From Sphingopyxis sp. DBS4 (GTDB lineage: Bacteria; Pseudomonadota; Alphaproteobacteria; Sphingomonadales; Sphingomonadaceae): DNA of 64,000 nucleotides. Shown one piece after another: positions 1 through 8,365 of the stretch (position 1 is its first letter; each line of letters begins with the position of its first letter). Below the pieces are notes generated by a model. The model was not told the DNA's origin. It searched no databases and worked only from the letters and a program-made list of their open reading frames with translations. The stretch lies in the NCBI RefSeq assembly GCF_024628865.1, contig NZ_CP102384.1, positions 4,227,001 through 4,291,000 of the forward strand, written 5' to 3'. Made by a program: the position numbers and the translations under genes.

Positions 1-507
1 CCCAGTCAGACACCAGCGAAGGGCGTGAGGCAGGCCGACGAGCTTGGGAAGAAACCATGCCGCAGCGGCCTCCGGCGCAAGCCCGCGCCGGGTGAATACG
101 AACCCGAGTTTGGCATCATCCGCAACGAGCCGGATATCCATGGGCAAGGTCATCGTCAGACCCACGCCGACCGCCGGGCCATTGATTGCGGCGATCGAAG
201 GCTTTTTGCACCGGAAGATGGATTCCACGAAGCGGCCCGCAGCGCGCGGGCCTCCTTCGCCACCGAACATCTCACCCGATTGACCACCAAAGCTGTCGCC
301 CCCCCTTGAAATATCGGCTCCGGCACAAAAGGCCCGCCCGCGTCCCGTCACCACGATGACACGGACATCGTCGTCCTCGCTCGCCGCGTCGAAGGCGTCC
401 GCGAGTTCATTGTTCATCTGCGGAGTAAACGCATTGAGCTTCTCCGGTCTGTCGAGCGTCAGCGTCAATATGCCGTCCACAAGGGAGGAGGCTATGTGCG
501 ACATCAT
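1..507 (-). CDS. Enoyl-CoA hydratase/isomerase (crotonase) family, 3' end cut by the window edge
   Basis: The first 169 codons are visible, starting at ATG 507 after an AAGGA ribosome site; a second ATG at 504 is possible. The N-terminus (LTLTLDRPEKLNAFT) is the classic crotonase beginning, and VTGRGRAFCAGAD at about residues 60-75 forms the first oxyanion-hole segment. The later part, including APEAAAAWFLPKLVGLPHA, matches the family's second conserved region, with the Glu used for catalysis in many hydratases. The family hydrates or isomerises 2-enoyl-CoA esters in the cytoplasm. It faces the same way as the TonB receptor and the acyl-CoA genes downstream in this window, so it probably serves the same beta-oxidation-like pathway. 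The C-terminal third lies outside, and the substrate cannot be told. Confidence 0.88.
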   Translation of the reverse strand, partial: MMSHIASSLVDGILTLTLDRPEKLNAFTPQMNNELADAFDAASEDDDVRVIVVTGRGRAFCAGADISRGGDSFGGQSGEMFGGEGGPRAAGRFVESIFRCKKPSIAAINGPAVGVGLTMTLPMDIRLVADDAKLGFVFTRRGLAPEAAAAWFLPKLVGLPHALRWCLTG

Positions 508-684
508 TCTATTCCTTCGGGACGGAAACCGGGGAGGGGCGCAAATCTTGCCCGCGCTGCTCACGACTAAGGATTACGTCCTCGGCGGACAGCATCACGG
601 CTTCTCCGGGTAGTCGGTGGAGTGGTGCAGATGCCCCGTCCCACTCTTTGCCTGAAGAAACCCTGTGCACGATCAATCACCCGG

Positions 685-3027
685 CTAGATGCGTATCGAG
701 AGGCTGGCGCCGTAGGTTACCGGCATGCCGGCGAAGCGGAACGCGGCGTCGTTGAGCACCGAGGCGTTGGTCCAGTAATATTTGTTCGTGAGGTTTCGCC
801 CCCAGATCGAGAAGGTCCACCTGCCATCCTCGGCCGCCACGCCGGCGCGCGCATCGAGAAGCGCATAATTGTCGACATCCACAATGCGCAGTTGTCCGAA
901 TCCGCCGTTGGTTTCGCTTTGGTAGGTGATCCCGCCCCCGACAAATGCTTCGAGAGAGCTGGAAACGGGGAAGCGATACTCGCTGTTGATCGAGATTTGC
1001 CACTTTGGCGTGTAGGGGAAGGGTTCCCCCTCGAAGTCACCGAGCTGAACGAGGGGGGTATAGTTGATGAAACTGTCGGTGATCTTGCTGTCGACGTAGC
1101 TGACGCCCACGTCGGTCTTGAAGCCTTCCACCGGAACGATCGACGCCTGTAGTTCGACGCCGAAGATGCGAGATTTCGGAATGTTCACCAGTGCCTCGAA
1201 GTTTCCGAAGATGGCATCAGGAACCTGGCCGCGGATTTGCTTGTTCTTGTAGTCGTAATAGAAAACGGCGCCATTCAGCTGCGCGGTGCGATCGAGGACC
1301 GTCGCCTTGAAGCCGGCTTCGTAAGATGTAACACTTTCCTGGGTTACGGGAGCGAACTGGCTGGAAACCGTAGCCGATAGCGTCGGAAAGCCTCCCGCCT
1401 TGTAGCCGCGGCCGACGTTCGCGTAAAAGAGCAGGTCCGAGTTCGGCTCGTAGCTGATTCCGCCCTTCCACGAGATATTATCTTCATTGAGGCGGCTCGT
1501 CACGAGCCCGGGAAGGAACGTCGTAGAGTCAAGCGTTCCACATTCGCCCGGAGCGATCGGAGGGGTTGGCGTACCCCGGAAAGTTGACGACAGCAGCGTG
1601 TAAAGGGCCGCCATTTCGCCATTGCCATTATCCAGCGTACAGCCGCCAAAGCGTCGCCGCACGTCAGTGTATCGAACACCGCCGCTGAGCTTGAGACGAT
1701 CGGCGATCTCCCATTCGAAGTTGGCAAAGACGGCGGCGGTCTTGATCTTCGTAGCCGCGAAGTTGATGTTCGAATTAATCGGGATGCCAAGTGTCGGATT
1801 CACTGTCGAATCGCTATAATCGAGGGCGAAATTGTCGTTTACCCGGTCGTCCTGATAGTTCGCTCCGACAACCCATTTGATGCCGTCCATGTCGCCCGAG
1901 AGCCGCAACTCCTGAGAGAAAGACTTCGCGCTGCCAAGGCTGCGAACGGCCAGCGAATGCAAATCCATACCGTCACGATCCTGGAGAACATTCTGCCGGA
2001 ACTTCTGGTAGGCCGAGAGGGACGTCAGCGTCAGCGCGTCGGAAAGCTCGATATCGCCGCGCAGCGAGACCTGATAATACCAATCATCGTGCACGAAGTC
2101 GCGACCCGCATCCCAGTCGGCGGCCCGCGCATTTTCAGGCGCCAACGGGTAGGCATTGATAGGCGCCGCATTGGGGCTGGCAGGATTCTGCGGACGCGGG
2201 GCGATGAGCTGGACCGCCTGTGAATCGGACTTGTCGCGCCACCCGTTGACGTTGAGGCTGAAGTTGACCCGATCGCTCGGTGCCCAGTCGAGCAAAAAGC
2301 GACCGACGAGTTGATCCTTGTTACCAAGCTTGTCATCGCGCGTGTAGCTGCGCTGCCATTCGCCACCCTGGATCGTTTTCACGGCCAAGCGAGCATGCAA
2401 TGTGTCGGCGAGCGGGCCGCTGACATAGCCGCTCCCTTCGAAAAGATTGAAGCGCCCGTAGCTGAAGTCGGCGCCGGCTTCGAACGTATCGGCGGGTTTG
2501 GCGGCGACATAGTTGATCGCTCCGCCGGTGGAGTTCTGGCCGAACAGGGTGCCTTGCGGTCCTTTGAGGACCTCGACGCGATCGAGATCGAAGGCCGCTC
2601 CGAGCGTCATAGCCGGAAAGGGAATTGGAACTTCATCGACATAAACGGTGACTGCGGGACTGGCGGCAAGGCTACCTTCCTGGAAGCCGATGCCCCGCAA
2701 TGTGTATACGGGCGCGTTATAGGCGGACGGCGTGTAGTTGAAGCCAGGAACGACCTTCACCAGATCGGCCGCGCTGCTGACACCCTGACGAATGAGGTCG
2801 TCGCCGCCAATCGCGGTGATCGACATGGGAACATCATTCACCGATTCCGAGCGTTTCTGCGCGGTCACGACGATGTCTTGGACACCGCGCGCATCCTGAG
2901 CATCCTCTGCGGTCGACGAGACTTCCCCGGCAGATGCAGAGGCTTCCTGCGCCCAGGCCGTCGTCTGGAGCAACGCGATTGACGACAAAGAAACGGCGGC
3001 CAGCAAGCGGCCAGGAAACCTCAGCAT
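685..3027 (-). CDS. TonB-dependent outer-membrane receptor
   Basis: A 780-residue protein with a Sec signal peptide (about residues 1-26, ending near AWAQ), then a TonB-box/plug start (DIVVTAQKRSESVNDVPMS, about 50-70). The plug motifs VLKGPQGTLFGQNSTGGAIN (about 150-170) are followed by a long beta-barrel that ends in an outer-membrane terminal strand (GASLSIRI). This is the usual size and order for sphingomonad receptors of the kind that take up bulky or hydrophobic compounds, driven by TonB. ATG 3027 has GGGAG just upstream. It is the last clear gene before the crotonase and sits 92 bp after the acyl-CoA dehydrogenase, in an AT-rich gap that may hold its own promoter. The cargo is probably the substrate of the neighbouring acyl-CoA pathway; that is inference. 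Confidence 0.95.
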   Translation of the reverse strand: MLRFPGRLLAAVSLSSIALLQTTAWAQEASASAGEVSSTAEDAQDARGVQDIVVTAQKRSESVNDVPMSITAIGGDDLIRQGVSSAADLVKVVPGFNYTPSAYNAPVYTLRGIGFQEGSLAASPAVTVYVDEVPIPFPAMTLGAAFDLDRVEVLKGPQGTLFGQNSTGGAINYVAAKPADTFEAGADFSYGRFNLFEGSGYVSGPLADTLHARLAVKTIQGGEWQRSYTRDDKLGNKDQLVGRFLLDWAPSDRVNFSLNVNGWRDKSDSQAVQLIAPRPQNPASPNAAPINAYPLAPENARAADWDAGRDFVHDDWYYQVSLRGDIELSDALTLTSLSAYQKFRQNVLQDRDGMDLHSLAVRSLGSAKSFSQELRLSGDMDGIKWVVGANYQDDRVNDNFALDYSDSTVNPTLGIPINSNINFAATKIKTAAVFANFEWEIADRLKLSGGVRYTDVRRRFGGCTLDNGNGEMAALYTLLSSTFRGTPTPPIAPGECGTLDSTTFLPGLVTSRLNEDNISWKGGISYEPNSDLLFYANVGRGYKAGGFPTLSATVSSQFAPVTQESVTSYEAGFKATVLDRTAQLNGAVFYYDYKNKQIRGQVPDAIFGNFEALVNIPKSRIFGVELQASIVPVEGFKTDVGVSYVDSKITDSFINYTPLVQLGDFEGEPFPYTPKWQISINSEYRFPVSSSLEAFVGGGITYQSETNGGFGQLRIVDVDNYALLDARAGVAAEDGRWTFSIWGRNLTNKYYWTNASVLNDAAFRFAGMPVTYGASLSIRI

Positions 3028-3119
3028 CCCAATTCTCCCAAAATATTTTTATAACGCGTAACAATTTATAACATGATCCAGTTATTTGCTGTCAAGCAAA
3101 TTCACCGGGGTGTGCAAAC

Positions 3120-4289
3120 TCAGGGAATTTGGCCCTGCACGGTGAGAAATGGCGGCCGGTCGAGAGCGGCGGCCGACACGAAATCGAGGTGGATCTCGCT
3201 CGATCCCTCGGCGATCATATTGACCCGCGCATCACGGAAATAGCGATTGACGCCGGTGCTGTTCATCATGGCGGCACCGCCCCAGAGCTGAATCAGCTTG
3301 TTGATGCCCTCAAAGGCGGTGTCGCAGACCCAGGCCTTGCACGCAGACGACAGGACCCCGGCGTCGCCGCCTTCATCGAGGAAGCGCGCGGTGTAATATA
3401 CCATCGCTTCGCAGGCTTCGATCTTGCATTGGACTTCGCCGATCCAGTGGCTCACCGGCTGTGTCTGGTCCATCGGGCGGCCATAGATCGTCCGCTCCTT
3501 GATCATCGCGACGGTCTTGGCGAACAGCCCCTTCAGCGCTCCCAGCGACGTCGCGGAATGGCCGATGAAGCTTTTTGCATTGGCGGGCCAAAGGTCGCCG
3601 TTGCCTGTGAGAAGATCGCCGAGAACATTCTTCGGATCGACCATGATATCGTCGTAGACGACTGTCCCGGTGCCTGTGCCGCGCCATCCGAGCTTTTCCT
3701 CAAAGGGCATCGACTTCAAACCCGGCTCGGACGTATCGACGACCACGCAGCCATAGCCCTGCTGGCCCCCGCGTTCCGTTTTGGCCATGACGAGAAAGCT
3801 CTTGGCGGGCCCCTGTGACGTATAGATCTTCAATCCGTTCAGCCGGTACCCATCGCCTTCGCGCACGAGCCGTGTCTGGTGTCCGCCCATATTGGCCGCG
3901 CCGCTCGGTTCGGTCATGGACCACGCCATCAGCCGTTCGCCTTTTGCCGATGGCGGCAGCAATCGCCGTTTCTGCTCGTCATTGCCTGTCTGCAGGACAG
4001 CATCGGGGCACAAGAGCATCTGGACGTTGACGAGACCGGCGAAGGCGGGACTCGCCTTCGCAATTTCCTCGAGGACCACGCAAGCCGTGGTCAGATTTTG
4101 CCCCAGACCTTCATATTCCTCCGGAATGGCCAGCGCGTAAAATCCGAGCTCCGCAGCTTTGGCAATCAGATCGACAGGCACTTCTTCCGCCCCATCGAGT
4201 TCGTTCGCGCGCGGTTCGACCTCCGTTTCGGCAAAGCGACGGGCGGTTTCGCGAAACATCTTCTGCTCTTCGGTGAGAAAGCGTGACAT
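3120..4289 (-). CDS. Acyl-CoA dehydrogenase
   Basis: A 389-residue flavoprotein of the usual acyl-CoA dehydrogenase length. The start at ATG 4289 (MSRFLTEEQ) is chosen because AGGAGAG lies upstream; an in-frame ATG at 4382 would add an unlike extension overlapping the thiolase gene. AWSMTEPSGAANMGG is the FAD/substrate-binding signature, and MIAEGSSEIH near the C-terminus holds a Glu at the usual catalytic-base place. It should oxidise an acyl-CoA to the 2-enoyl-CoA with electron-transfer flavoprotein as acceptor. It lies 19 bp behind the thiolase gene and is almost certainly co-transcribed with thiolase, DUF35 and ligase. Chain type cannot be read from the sequence. Confidence 0.93.
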   Translation of the reverse strand: MSRFLTEEQKMFRETARRFAETEVEPRANELDGAEEVPVDLIAKAAELGFYALAIPEEYEGLGQNLTTACVVLEEIAKASPAFAGLVNVQMLLCPDAVLQTGNDEQKRRLLPPSAKGERLMAWSMTEPSGAANMGGHQTRLVREGDGYRLNGLKIYTSQGPAKSFLVMAKTERGGQQGYGCVVVDTSEPGLKSMPFEEKLGWRGTGTGTVVYDDIMVDPKNVLGDLLTGNGDLWPANAKSFIGHSATSLGALKGLFAKTVAMIKERTIYGRPMDQTQPVSHWIGEVQCKIEACEAMVYYTARFLDEGGDAGVLSSACKAWVCDTAFEGINKLIQLWGGAAMMNSTGVNRYFRDARVNMIAEGSSEIHLDFVSAAALDRPPFLTVQGQIP

Positions 4290-4308
4290 CAAAGTCTCTC
4301 CTGCTTGA

Positions 4309-5469
4309 TCATTGGTTTTCGGGACGTTCAAGAATGTGGATGGCACAAGCGCTTCCGACCTGTTGAGCCCCCCCGACAACATGCGTAAGGCCGAACCGCG
4401 CCTGCGCCACCTGGCGCGCGCCCGCCTCCCCTCGCAAATGGGCTGCTATCTCGCAGATATTGGCAATTCCGGTTGCGCCGAGCGGATGTCCCTTGGACAG
4501 AAGGCCGCCGGACACATTGACCGGGAGACGACCACCAAGAGCCGTCTCTCCCCGGTCGATCAAACTGCCCGCCTCGCCCGGTCCGCAAAGCCCGAGATTT
4601 TCATAATGGACGAGCTCCGCGGTCGCGAAACAGTCGTGGAGTTCGACAAGGTCTAGCTCCCCCGGACCAAGTCCTGCCTGCTCATAGGCCGCCGCCGCGG
4701 CAAGGCGCGTAACTGTGCTAAAATCTGTCGTGGCCAGATCGAGCGTATCGTAAGGATCGCTGCTCATCGCGGACGCGCGGACCCGAACGGCACGACGCCC
4801 AAGACCGAGTCGTTCCACTGCCGACCGCGATGCGAGGATGGCCGCCGCCGCGCCGTCGACATTCGCCGAGCACATCAGCTTTGTATTCGGATAGGCTATC
4901 ATTTCTGCCGCCATGACCTGCTCGAGAGGGGTTTCCAGGCGATACATGGCCTTCGGGTTCAGCGTCGCATGCTTGTGATTCTTCACGGCGACCTTGGCGA
5001 ACTGCGCAAATGTCGTCCCATAGAGACGCTGGTGCTCGCTGCCGACCAGCGCAAACATGGCAGGGGTCGTATCGGATCCGATCACTCCTTCCGATCGGAA
5101 GCCATATTCCTGCGCACTGCCCAGAAGGCCTTTTCCCATCTGCTCCACGCCAACGGCAAGCGCGATATCGCAACTGCCACTCGCAATCGCCAGCAAAGCC
5201 TCGCGAAAGGCCGTTGCGCCGGTTGCGCATGCATTGGCGACGTTGACGACCGGGATACCGGTCATCCCGATCTCGCGCATAAGCCGTTGGCCAACCATCA
5301 TATGGGATTCGTATATATTCCCGCAGTAGAGGGCCTGAATGTCCGAAATTGCGAGTCCGCAATCGTCGAGCGCGAGGCGCGTCGCCTCGGCGGCCAGCTC
5401 CGGCACGCTCTTCTCGGGGAAGCGGCCGAATTTGATCATGTCGGTCCCGACGACGAAGATGTCTTTCAC
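4309..5469 (-). CDS. SCP2/Ltp-type thiolase (acetyl-CoA acetyltransferase family)
   Basis: A 386-residue thiolase-fold protein. The nucleophilic Cys is Cys81 in NVANACATGA, HDCFATAELVHYENLGL is typical of the SCP2/Ltp branch, and GHPLGATG carries the catalytic His. The C-terminal GGAQQVGSACAIHIL lacks the standard second-Cys CxG motif of biosynthetic thiolases, as in SCP2/Ltp proteins. Members cleave 3-oxoacyl-CoA or, as in Ltp2, act as side-chain aldolases on steroid-like CoA esters together with a DUF35 partner. Its start overlaps the DUF35 gene stop by 4 bp, which supports a physical pair. The exact carbon-carbon bond cut is unknown. Confidence 0.9.
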   Translation of the reverse strand: MKDIFVVGTDMIKFGRFPEKSVPELAAEATRLALDDCGLAISDIQALYCGNIYESHMMVGQRLMREIGMTGIPVVNVANACATGATAFREALLAIASGSCDIALAVGVEQMGKGLLGSAQEYGFRSEGVIGSDTTPAMFALVGSEHQRLYGTTFAQFAKVAVKNHKHATLNPKAMYRLETPLEQVMAAEMIAYPNTKLMCSANVDGAAAAILASRSAVERLGLGRRAVRVRASAMSSDPYDTLDLATTDFSTVTRLAAAAAYEQAGLGPGELDLVELHDCFATAELVHYENLGLCGPGEAGSLIDRGETALGGRLPVNVSGGLLSKGHPLGATGIANICEIAAHLRGEAGARQVAQARFGLTHVVGGAQQVGSACAIHILERPENQ

Positions 5470-5912
5470 AGCGCCTCTCCCGAGGCCGCCGCAAACTGGT
5501 AGGCGACATAGGGGCGGTTCTCGGCATCCTTTTGCCCGTCGGCAGCGAGGAATTCGACGCGCACGGGCATGTCGTACCGGATCGCCTCCGGAGCCGGGGC
5601 AATGCCGGTAAGGGTTCCACGAATAGCGGGCCCGTCGTCGAGCCTGACGACCGCCATGACGAAGGGAACCGCCACGCCCGGAAAGCTGCGGTGCACGATC
5701 GTATAGCTATAGAGGCGTCCTGTGGAACCAAGCTCGACCGGCTTCATGGCTCCGCGCGCGTAACATTTCAGACAGTCAATTTGCGGCCCGAGAAAGCGTT
5801 CACCACAGCTCAGGCATTCGCTTCCGGTCAGGTGGAAGCCGTCGTGAGAGCGCCCGATGCAGTCGACGGCAGGGACACAATCTTTCCAGAGGGAATCGAT
5901 GTCCGGCCTCAT
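5466..5912 (-). CDS. DUF35 zinc-ribbon/OB-fold protein, thiolase partner
   Basis: A 148-residue protein. A rubredoxin-like zinc ribbon comes first (Cys33-x2-Cys36 and Cys47-x2-Cys50), then an OB-fold with the family wording GRLYSYTIVHRSFPGVAVPF. DUF35 proteins bind thiolases or aldolases of the SCP2/Ltp type and complete their active sites, as for Ltp2. The 4-bp overlaps on both sides (ligase stop region at 5909-5912 and thiolase start at 5466-5469) place it in a translationally coupled trio. It is about the usual length. Function as a thiolase subunit is inferred from family and position. Confidence 0.9.
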   Translation of the reverse strand: MRPDIDSLWKDCVPAVDCIGRSHDGFHLTGSECLSCGERFLGPQIDCLKCYARGAMKPVELGSTGRLYSYTIVHRSFPGVAVPFVMAVVRLDDGPAIRGTLTGIAPAPEAIRYDMPVRVEFLAADGQKDAENRPYVAYQFAAASGEAL

Positions 5913-7489
5913 TGCGCGATTCCGCAGCTTTGGTCCGCGAACATGTCGCGCACCTGGTTCTTGTCGGGCTTGCCAAGTCCACTCAACGGTATCGTGTCCA
6001 CGAACTTGATGAGCTTGGGCGTTTGCACGGCTCCCTTGCGCTTGCGGACATGGGCCATGAGGTCGGCTTCGCTCACATCTGTGCCCGCCAGCCGGACGAC
6101 GACGGCCGCGACGGCCTCACCCCATTTCGCATCGGGCACCCCCACAACAGCACAGCCCGCCACGCCGTCATGCTCATTGAGGGCATCCTCGACTTCACGT
6201 GCAAAAACGTTGAAGCCCCCTGAAATAATCATGTCCTTCTTGCGATCGACAATCCGGAGGAAGCCTTCCCGATCGCAAACCGCTATGTCGCCTGTACGCA
6301 GCCAGCCGTCGAAGATCGCCTTGGCGGTCTCCTCGGGCTGGTTCACATATCCGCTCATCAACAGCGATCCTTGGACGCAAACCTCGCCGGGATTCCCGTC
6401 GGCAACCTCCCGGCCCCTGTCGTCGCGAAGCGACACACGTACCCAGGGAACCGGGCGACCGCAGGACGCGAGGCGGAGCTCGTCGTCGACATCATGTTCG
6501 GACCTGCGCATGACCGTGACGGTCATCGGGGCCTCGGATTGCCCGTAGAACTGAAAAAAGACGGGCCCGATGCGGGCGATGGCTTCCTTCAGACGCGCCG
6601 GAATGATGGAGGAAGCGCCATAATAGACGCATTCGAGGCTCGAAAGATCGAATTCGGCGAAGCGCGGATGGTCGAGAAGCGCATAGATCATCGTTGGCAC
6701 CAGCAAAGTGCAAGTGATGCGGCGTGCTTCGATCGCCTGCATCACCGCCAGAGGGTCGAACCCGTCGAGAACATACATTGCTCCGCCTCGGTGCAAGGTC
6801 GGTACCAGAAGCGCACTTCCCGAATGACTCAGCGGCGCACAAAGCAGTGCGCGAACTTCGGCGGGCCACTCCCATTCCGACAACTGGATCGCATATGTCG
6901 TCGCCAGCGCCCTTCGGCTCAGCATGATTCCTTTGGGCCGGCCGGTGGTTCCGCCCGAATAGGCCAGACGCTCGATCGCCTCGGGATCGCGGTCGCGTAT
7001 CGATAGCGGCTGCGGCTCGACCTCGGCCGCGAGAGCGCCGATATCGATGCCGATTTGCGCCGGGCCGAACGAGAAAAGCTGCAGGTCCGGGAATCGTGCC
7101 GCAAGCTCGGCGGCAATGTCACAATAATGATCCGGATCGAAGGCGAGCGCGTCGAGGCTCGCATCTTCCGTGACATAGGCGAAATCCTCGACCGATCCGA
7201 ACGGGTGAAGCGGAACGGCGCACAGACCCGAGAAGGGGATGGCGTTCAGAATATGCACCACCTCGGCCCGGTTTCGAGAGAGGACGCCGATTCGCGCATT
7301 CAGCGGGAAAGCGGATAACAGCTGGGCATAGCGGCTGGCTTCGGCTTCCAGTTCGCCGATCGTCAGCGAATTCCCATCCGGCAGGACCAGCCCCACCCGA
7401 CTGCGATTCCCGGAGAATGCCGACTGCAGAAGATCGGCAGGCACGCACGGCATTGCTGCTTGCTCCAGCGCAAGCTCTCCCTCAGCCAT
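5909..7489 (-). CDS. AMP-dependent acyl-CoA synthetase (ligase)
   Basis: A 526-residue ANL-superfamily enzyme. The ATP-binding P-loop YSGGTTGRPKG is at about residues 177-187, FQFYGQSEAP is the acyl-adenylate motif, GWLRTGDIA and DRKKDMIISGG mark the hinge, and GLGKPDKNQVRD near the end carries the catalytic Lys. It activates a carboxylic acid to its CoA thioester with ATP and is likely the entry step of the pathway. It is the first gene of the minus-strand operon ligase-DUF35-thiolase-dehydrogenase. Its start faces the TetR gene across a 137-bp gap that holds a palindrome. Substrate not predictable; fatty, aromatic or steroid-side-chain acids are all possible. Confidence 0.93.
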   Translation of the reverse strand: MAEGELALEQAAMPCVPADLLQSAFSGNRSRVGLVLPDGNSLTIGELEAEASRYAQLLSAFPLNARIGVLSRNRAEVVHILNAIPFSGLCAVPLHPFGSVEDFAYVTEDASLDALAFDPDHYCDIAAELAARFPDLQLFSFGPAQIGIDIGALAAEVEPQPLSIRDRDPEAIERLAYSGGTTGRPKGIMLSRRALATTYAIQLSEWEWPAEVRALLCAPLSHSGSALLVPTLHRGGAMYVLDGFDPLAVMQAIEARRITCTLLVPTMIYALLDHPRFAEFDLSSLECVYYGASSIIPARLKEAIARIGPVFFQFYGQSEAPMTVTVMRRSEHDVDDELRLASCGRPVPWVRVSLRDDRGREVADGNPGEVCVQGSLLMSGYVNQPEETAKAIFDGWLRTGDIAVCDREGFLRIVDRKKDMIISGGFNVFAREVEDALNEHDGVAGCAVVGVPDAKWGEAVAAVVVRLAGTDVSEADLMAHVRKRKGAVQTPKLIKFVDTIPLSGLGKPDKNQVRDMFADQSCGIAQ

Positions 7490-7506
7490 CCTTCAATCCC
7501 TATATT

Positions 7507-7524
7507 TTTAGACCACGTTCTAAA
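7507..7524. promoter_or_regulatory. Candidate TetR operator 1 (divergent ligase/tetR promoter region)
   Basis: The 18-bp imperfect palindrome TTTAGACCACGTTCTAAA lies between the divergent ligase and TetR genes, 18 bp before the ligase start. The outer arms TTTAGA/TCTAAA are exact inverted repeats. A near copy occurs at 8263-8280 downstream of tetR, which makes chance less likely. TetR proteins usually bind such sites and autoregulate. Confidence 0.6.
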
Positions 7525-7626
7525 TTTATCTTATTGTCGTGATTGTCAACGGGGATCTGAAATTTTTTTGAAGCGCGTGCAAAATTTCCCTGTTAGACCA
7601 AGCGCAGAAATCAAGGGGTAGACTCA

Positions 7627-8259
7627 ATGTCACGACGCGAAGAGGCAAAGGAAGAACGGCGGCAACAAATCCTGAATGCCGCAAGGGACATTATTCGCGA
7701 GACCGGCCATATCGGCCTGTCGATGCGTTCGCTTTCGGTCGCCAGCAACGTAAGCGCTGCAACTCTCTACAATCTGTTCGGCTCGAAAAACGAAATCGTC
7801 CTGCAACTTTTCAACAACAATCTGGCTGATTTCGCGAAGCTGATCGAGGAGGCGGAGCCGCGTGACGCCCTCGATCGATTTTTCGTTTCGATTCATGTAG
7901 CCTGTGCACTTTACGGGAGAGAAGAGCGGTTTTTTCGCACTTCTTTCGGCCTGCTCTTCGCCAATGATCCCGAGAATCTGCACTCGGGCTTCCTCGAACC
8001 CCGCGTCATCTTCTTCCGGCGGCTGGCACGCCAAGCCGTTCGCGAGGGATGGCTCGACGAGAAGATCGACATCAACATGCTGGCTGTGACCAGCATCCAT
8101 ATCTTCAGCCATGCGATCATCGACTGGATCCGTAACGATATCGATCTGGCCGGACTTGAGCGACAGCTGAACTTCAGCTTCGCCTTGGTGCTGGGCGGCG
8201 CCGCGACAGATAAGGCACGCGCCAGAGTCGCGGCCAAGCTTCGCGATGCCATGAATTAA
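7627..8259 (+). CDS. TetR/AcrR-family transcriptional regulator
   Basis: A 210-residue protein with an N-terminal TetR helix-turn-helix (about residues 12-55, with the characteristic SAATLYNLFGSKNEIV) and an all-helical ligand-binding C-terminal domain. ATG 7627 follows an AAGGGGTAG Shine-Dalgarno-like stretch. It is transcribed away from the acyl-CoA ligase operon and toward the FMN/FAD oxidoreductase operon. Near-identical palindromes at 7507-7524 and 8263-8280 sit in front of both operons, so it probably represses both until a pathway CoA ester or acid binds. The ligand is unknown. Confidence 0.93.
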   Translation: MSRREEAKEERRQQILNAARDIIRETGHIGLSMRSLSVASNVSAATLYNLFGSKNEIVLQLFNNNLADFAKLIEEAEPRDALDRFFVSIHVACALYGREERFFRTSFGLLFANDPENLHSGFLEPRVIFFRRLARQAVREGWLDEKIDINMLAVTSIHIFSHAIIDWIRNDIDLAGLERQLNFSFALVLGGAATDKARARVAAKLRDAMN

Positions 8260-8262
8260 AAA

Positions 8263-8280
8263 ACTAGGTCGCGTTCTAAA
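8263..8280. promoter_or_regulatory. Candidate TetR operator 2 (upstream of the oxidoreductase operon)
   Basis: ACTAGGTCGCGTTCTAAA begins 4 bp after the tetR stop and 86 bp before the oxidoreductase start. It shares the core TAGNNCRCGTTCTA with the site at 7507-7524. The pairing of the two copies with two divergent arms of one pathway is the evidence for function; no binding data are available. Confidence 0.55.
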
Positions 8281-8365
8281 AAACTTGCGTCCGCCAATAC
8301 ATTCGCTCTAGGATTGCCTCGACAATGCGGCCGCAAAAGGCCGAATCGAGAATCGGGAGAAGGGT

